This document shows, one piece after another, positions 60,764 through 64,000 of a stretch of 64,000 nucleotides of DNA. The DNA is taken from the NCBI RefSeq assembly GCF_045635475.1, contig NZ_JBJGXI010000021.1:1-64000 (forward strand), written 5' to 3'. Numbering within the stretch: position 1 is the first letter of the stretch; the number at the start of each line of letters is the position of its first letter. A model generated the notes under the pieces. It saw only the letters and a list, made by a program, of their open reading frames with translations, did no database searches and was not told where the DNA came from. The position numbers and the translations under genes are program-made. This DNA is from JBJGXI01 sp045635475 (GTDB lineage Bacteria; Bacillota; Bacilli; Bacillales; Amphibacillaceae).

Positions 60764-61440
60764 TGGGCATTTCACATTGGATTGTTTTCACAGCAGGAAT
60801 TGTGGCTGCCTTTAATCCTTGTGGTATTGCGATGTTACCTTCCTATATCTCCTATCTGATTGGTGCAGAAGATAAAAAAATGTCAAATTTGACTGCAATA
60901 ATAAGAGGAATGGGACTGGGCGTGGCTATGACAATCGGCTTCTTAATCATTTTTGTAGTAGCTGGATTTTTGATTAGTTTACTTGGTAGAGGATTAGTGG
61001 AATATCTACCTCTTCTATCATTAATTATTGCTATTTCACTTTCATTATTTGGTCTGTTTATGTTGATTGGTAAACATTTACCAATCAAAACAGTTTCATT
61101 TCAGGTGAAGCCAGGTAAATTGTCAGTGTTTTTATATGGTATAGCCTATGCGTTAGCCTCTCTAAGTTGTACATTGCCGGCGTTTCTATTGGTCATTTCC
61201 CAATCTATTAATGAAAATACGATCATTTCAATCTTCATTAATTTCGTTGTTTATTCAATTGGGATGGGTCTTGTTATAACGGTTATTACAACTGCTTCAC
61301 TAATATCAAAACAATTTGTTCAAAGGTTTTTGAGAAAATATATACCTGTTATAGAGAAAATTTCAGCTCTGATTATCTTTTTAACTGGATTGTACCTTGT
61401 ATATTATTGGTCATTTGGTACTGGCGGAGCACTACTTTAG
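60763..61440 (+). CDS. CcdA-like thiol transporter (copy 4)
   Basis: 225-residue CcdA-family protein with six helices. The cysteine motifs are FNPCGIAMLPSYISYLIG (about 21-38) and LSCTLPAFLLVIS. This is a shorter and more divergent branch than the copies at 4989 and 11578. It follows the thioredoxin-like lipoprotein with a one-base overlap. CcdA-like ORFs are known in Gram-positive mer operons, which fits the merA downstream. Confidence 0.87.
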   Translation: MGISHWIVFTAGIVAAFNPCGIAMLPSYISYLIGAEDKKMSNLTAIIRGMGLGVAMTIGFLIIFVVAGFLISLLGRGLVEYLPLLSLIIAISLSLFGLFMLIGKHLPIKTVSFQVKPGKLSVFLYGIAYALASLSCTLPAFLLVISQSINENTIISIFINFVVYSIGMGLVITVITTASLISKQFVQRFLRKYIPVIEKISALIIFLTGLYLVYYWSFGTGGALL

Positions 61441-61503
61441 ACTATGATGGAGGAATCAGGGCTATCTTTAATATAGTAAGAAAAAAGGAAGGAAAGGTTT
61501 ACC

Positions 61504-61839
61504 ATGCATTCAAATCAAGATTTAAATCATAAAATTAGTTCAGAAATCTATGCGAAGTTTTTCCATGGGCTATCAAACCCCACAAGGTTTCAAATTGCTC
61601 TTTCCCTTTTGGATAAGGAGAAAAATGTAAGTGAATTAGTGGATGAATTGGAGATAAAGCAATCACAAGTATCAAATCAATTAGCCTGCTTGAAATGGTG
61701 TGGGTATGTTGATACACGAAAAGTAGGTAAGTACATTTATTATCAAATCAAGGATGAACGAATAAAACAGATCATTACACTTGCATCTGAAGTAGTTGGA
61801 GATAATGCAAAACAAATTAGTGAATGTACAAGAATGTAA
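61504..61839 (+). CDS. ArsR/SmtB-family metal regulator
   Basis: 111-residue winged-helix repressor. The recognition region is VSELVDELEIKQSQVSNQLACLKWCGYV (split: DELEIKQSQVSNQLACLKW), with a wing KVGKYIYYQI. Cysteines lie in LACLKWCG and at the end (SECTRM), so a thiolate metal site is plausible. It stands inside an operon with merA, so Hg(II) or a related ion may be the inducer, as in the ArsR-type mercury regulators of actinobacteria. The ATG has GGAAGG. Confidence 0.85.
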   Translation: MHSNQDLNHKISSEIYAKFFHGLSNPTRFQIALSLLDKEKNVSELVDELEIKQSQVSNQLACLKWCGYVDTRKVGKYIYYQIKDERIKQIITLASEVVGDNAKQISECTRM

Positions 61840-61992
61840 TCTGTTTTTGAATGTGAGGAGATATAAAAGAGAAATTATATTTGTTTTCTGGATTTTTAAC
61901 ACTTGTTACACCAGGAACCAATCACTAAACTTAAAGATTTGCTAAACGGTAAAATAAGCTACCTTGTATTTAATGAAAAAGGAGTTGTAAAT

Positions 61993-62808
61993 ATGAATTC
62001 AGGTATTCAACCACTTAGCAGAGTGGCATTCGAACTTGGTCCACTGACTGTATATTGGTATGGAATTATTATTGCATTTGGTGCATTTCTCGGATTTATC
62101 ATTGCACAAAGGGAAAGTGAAAAGAGGGGTTTACCGAAAGATACGTTTTCTGATTTGTTAATTATCGCTATACCGATTGCGATCATTTCTGCACGAATTT
62201 ACTATGTAGCTTTTCAATGGGATCAATACCGTAACAACCTCGGTGATGTCTTTGCGATTTGGGAAGGTGGTATTGCGATTCACGGAGCTCTTATCGGCGC
62301 AACTTTAACGGGCTACTTCTTTTCAAAAGTTAAAAAAGTATCTTTTTGGAAGCTGGTTGATATCGCAGCACCAAGTATTATATTAGGTCAGGCAATAGGT
62401 CGCTGGGGTAATTTTATGAATCAAGAGGCTCATGGGGGGCTAGTTACCCGTGGTTTTCTTGAAGGATTATACTTGCCAGAGTTCATCATTAACCAAATGT
62501 ATATTGAGGGAGTGTATTACCATCCGACCTTTTTATATGAATCAATATGGAATTTGATTGGATTCGTCTTACTTTTAAGTTTGAGAAAAGTAAATTTAAG
62601 GCGGGGAGAATTATTTTTTTCGTATATCATTTGGTACTCGATTGGACGGTTCTTCATTGAAGGTATGCGTACTGATAGCTTGATGCTCACTGAGTCGCTT
62701 CGTATTGCACAGGTAATTTCTATTGTGCTAGTTATTGTTAGTATTATAGCTATTATTTATCGCCGAAAGACTGGGTTAGCGAATAAACGATATGCTGATT
62801 TAGATTAG
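61993..62808 (+). CDS. lgt: Prolipoprotein diacylglyceryl transferase (Lgt)
   Basis: 271-residue membrane enzyme that attaches diacylglycerol to the lipobox Cys of lipoproteins. The catalytic HGALIG motif (about 98-103), the Lgt signature GRWGNFMNQEAHG (about 138-150), and YHPTFLYES are all present, with about seven helices. ATG 61993 has AAAGGAG; the frame is open for 30 more codons upstream without a site. A house-keeping lgt normally sits near hprK, so this is probably a second, island-borne copy serving the lipoproteins encoded nearby. lgt copies also occur in Listeria and Staphylococcus copper islands. Confidence 0.9.
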   Translation: MNSGIQPLSRVAFELGPLTVYWYGIIIAFGAFLGFIIAQRESEKRGLPKDTFSDLLIIAIPIAIISARIYYVAFQWDQYRNNLGDVFAIWEGGIAIHGALIGATLTGYFFSKVKKVSFWKLVDIAAPSIILGQAIGRWGNFMNQEAHGGLVTRGFLEGLYLPEFIINQMYIEGVYYHPTFLYESIWNLIGFVLLLSLRKVNLRRGELFFSYIIWYSIGRFFIEGMRTDSLMLTESLRIAQVISIVLVIVSIIAIIYRRKTGLANKRYADLD

Positions 62809-62925
62809 TTTCCTAATAGTTACAAAAGAGCTGAGTGGGAAACAATAAGCTAGTTCGGAAAAGTAAATAGGAACTGGATTTTGGTAAAAAAATATTAAAA
62901 TAATCTTTTATAAAGGAGTTTTTCT

Positions 62926-64000
62926 ATGAGTAACGATAAAGTTCTAATCACGCTTCCTGTACAAGGAATGACTTGTACTAGTTGTGATAATCACGTAACC
63001 GAGGCATTGGTCAAAGTCGGAGCAGATAATCCAACAGCTGATTTCCGTCGTGGGCAAGCGACATTTGAAATTGGTAAAGATGATTTAGAGAAGGCAAAAG
63101 AGGTGGTTAATGAATCAGGTTATCGAGCTGGTGACGCCACAATTGAATCTGAAGATAACGATGTTACTTTTAATAACAAAGACGGCGCATACGACCTTTT
63201 GATAATTGGTTCAGGTGGTGCAGCCTTTTCAGCAGCGATTAAGGCCGTTGAAAAAGGGGCGAAAGTAGGCATAGTTGAAAGGGGTACTATGGGTGGAACA
63301 TGCGTTAACATAGGATGTGTGCCTTCTAAGACGATGCTTCGCGCCGGTGACATCAATCACTTGGCAGGAAACAACCTTTTTACAGGTTTGAACACAAAAG
63401 CCGAATCAGTTGATATGGCTACGTTAACAGATGAAAAGGATGAACTGGTACAAGGTATGAGACAGCAAAAATATATAGATCTTATTGATGAATATGGATT
63501 TGATTTGATTCGTGGTGCAGCATCATTTGTTGATGAAAACACGGTTGAAGTGAACGGACGAAAATATACAGCAAACAAATTCCTAATTTCAACAGGGGCA
63601 TCCCCGTCTATTCCAGATATTCCTGGACTGAAAGAAGTGGACTTTTTAACAAGCACAACGGCTTTAGAACTAAAAGAGGTTCCAAAGAAGTTAGCAGTGA
63701 TTGGTTCAGGTTATATTGCGATGGAGTTAGGACAACTGTTTCATAACTTAGGATCAGAAGTTTCTTTGATGCAACGAAGTGAGCGACTTCTGAAGGAATA
63801 CGATCCAGAAATTTCAGAAGCCATCGATGAAGCTTTAACCGAACAAGGACTAAACTTTTTCACAGGAGTCACTTATAAAAAGGTGGAACAAGATGGTGAT
63901 ACGAAAAAAGTCTTCATTGAAGTGAATGGTGAAGAACAAATCATTGAAGCTGATCAATTATTGATTGCCACCGGAAGGAAACCGAATACAGATTCACTCA
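62926..64000 (+). CDS. merA: Mercuric reductase MerA (3' end beyond window)
   Basis: Partial gene, 358 codons to the window end. MerA reduces Hg(II) to volatile Hg(0) with NADPH and FAD in the cytosol. The N-terminal HMA domain has GMTCTSC (C17/C20). The FAD site is LLIIGSGGAAFSAA (about 88-101), the redox active pair is C126/C131 in GGTCVNIGCVPSK, and the NADPH site is AVIGSGYIAMELG. AAAGGAG precedes ATG 62926. The C-terminal Cys pair that binds Hg lies outside the window and should be checked. Confidence 0.93.
   Translation, partial: MSNDKVLITLPVQGMTCTSCDNHVTEALVKVGADNPTADFRRGQATFEIGKDDLEKAKEVVNESGYRAGDATIESEDNDVTFNNKDGAYDLLIIGSGGAAFSAAIKAVEKGAKVGIVERGTMGGTCVNIGCVPSKTMLRAGDINHLAGNNLFTGLNTKAESVDMATLTDEKDELVQGMRQQKYIDLIDEYGFDLIRGAASFVDENTVEVNGRKYTANKFLISTGASPSIPDIPGLKEVDFLTSTTALELKEVPKKLAVIGSGYIAMELGQLFHNLGSEVSLMQRSERLLKEYDPEISEAIDEALTEQGLNFFTGVTYKKVEQDGDTKKVFIEVNGEEQIIEADQLLIATGRKPNTDSL

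Noticed and set aside
1..64000. CRISPR arrays, rRNA, tRNA or prophage structural genes
   Set aside because: No regularly spaced repeats, no recognisable RNA genes and no phage proteins were seen on either strand.

Overview
The window looks like part of a chromosome or large plasmid from an AT-rich, Gram-positive aerobic Bacillaceae-type bacterium. The basis is the qoxABCD quinol oxidase, ResA/CcdA proteins, YwmB, CsoR-CopZ-CopA, strong AAAGGAGG-type ribosome binding sites with many TTG and GTG starts, and lipoproteins with Gram-positive signal peptides. No rRNA or tRNA gene was seen. The genus cannot be fixed from the sequence alone.

Layout. 0.1-4.0 kb: qoxABCD (minus strand). 4.2-8.8 kb: cadA remnant, resA-ccdA, an NhaC antiporter, and a decayed flavoprotein/SBF-type transporter pair. 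8.8-10.2 kb: an unrecognised two-gene minus-strand operon. 10.7-13.5 kb: UreH/DsbD-like protein, CcdA, PCYCGC lipoprotein and a membrane cytochrome c with two haem sites. 13.7-18.6 kb: two-component system, small Met-rich and SHOCT proteins, methyltransferase and CtaG. 18.8-25.4 kb: membrane protein, 1-Cys peroxiredoxin, pyruvate oxidase, Cys-rich copper-storage protein and a membrane spermidine-synthase-like protein. 26.0-27.6 and 35.1-37.0 kb: two decaying copies of a sortase-ywmB-lipoprotein block. 27.7-33.1 kb: csoR-copZ-copA and a CopB-type ATPase. 33.4-50.3 kb: two PspA paralogues, a Rieske gene with an internal TGA, a deacetylase, a ccdA-peroxiredoxin-glutaredoxin operon, an IS200/IS605 element, a MerR-controlled divergent P1B ATPase, DUF302, and a second two-component system with a Met-rich sensor. 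50.9-59.8 kb: ROK kinase, cysteine synthase, two probable selenoproteins, a second UreH-like protein and a second NhaC. 60.2-64.0 kb: a probable mercury operon (thioredoxin lipoprotein, ccdA, ArsR regulator, lgt, merA running off the end).

The common theme is metal (Cu, Hg, formerly Cd and perhaps As) and envelope/thiol stress: metal pumps, four CcdA-type and two UreH-type thiol or metal transporters, six thioredoxin-fold proteins, PspA membrane protectors, and oxidase or cytochrome c assembly. Many decayed gene copies suggest an island that gains and loses genes often.

Two observations stand out. First, two thioredoxin-fold genes carry an in-frame TGA exactly where the first cysteine of a CxxC motif is expected. 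In each, a 6-7 bp hairpin with an AGTT-type loop follows 20-22 nt downstream, which fits a bacterial SECIS element and selenocysteine (UxxC). Second, at least fourteen promoters across the window share one architecture: two TCnnCA hexamers 5 nt apart, then exactly 11 nt, then a TATAAT-like -10 box. This suggests a single OmpR-type response-regulator regulon tying the island together.
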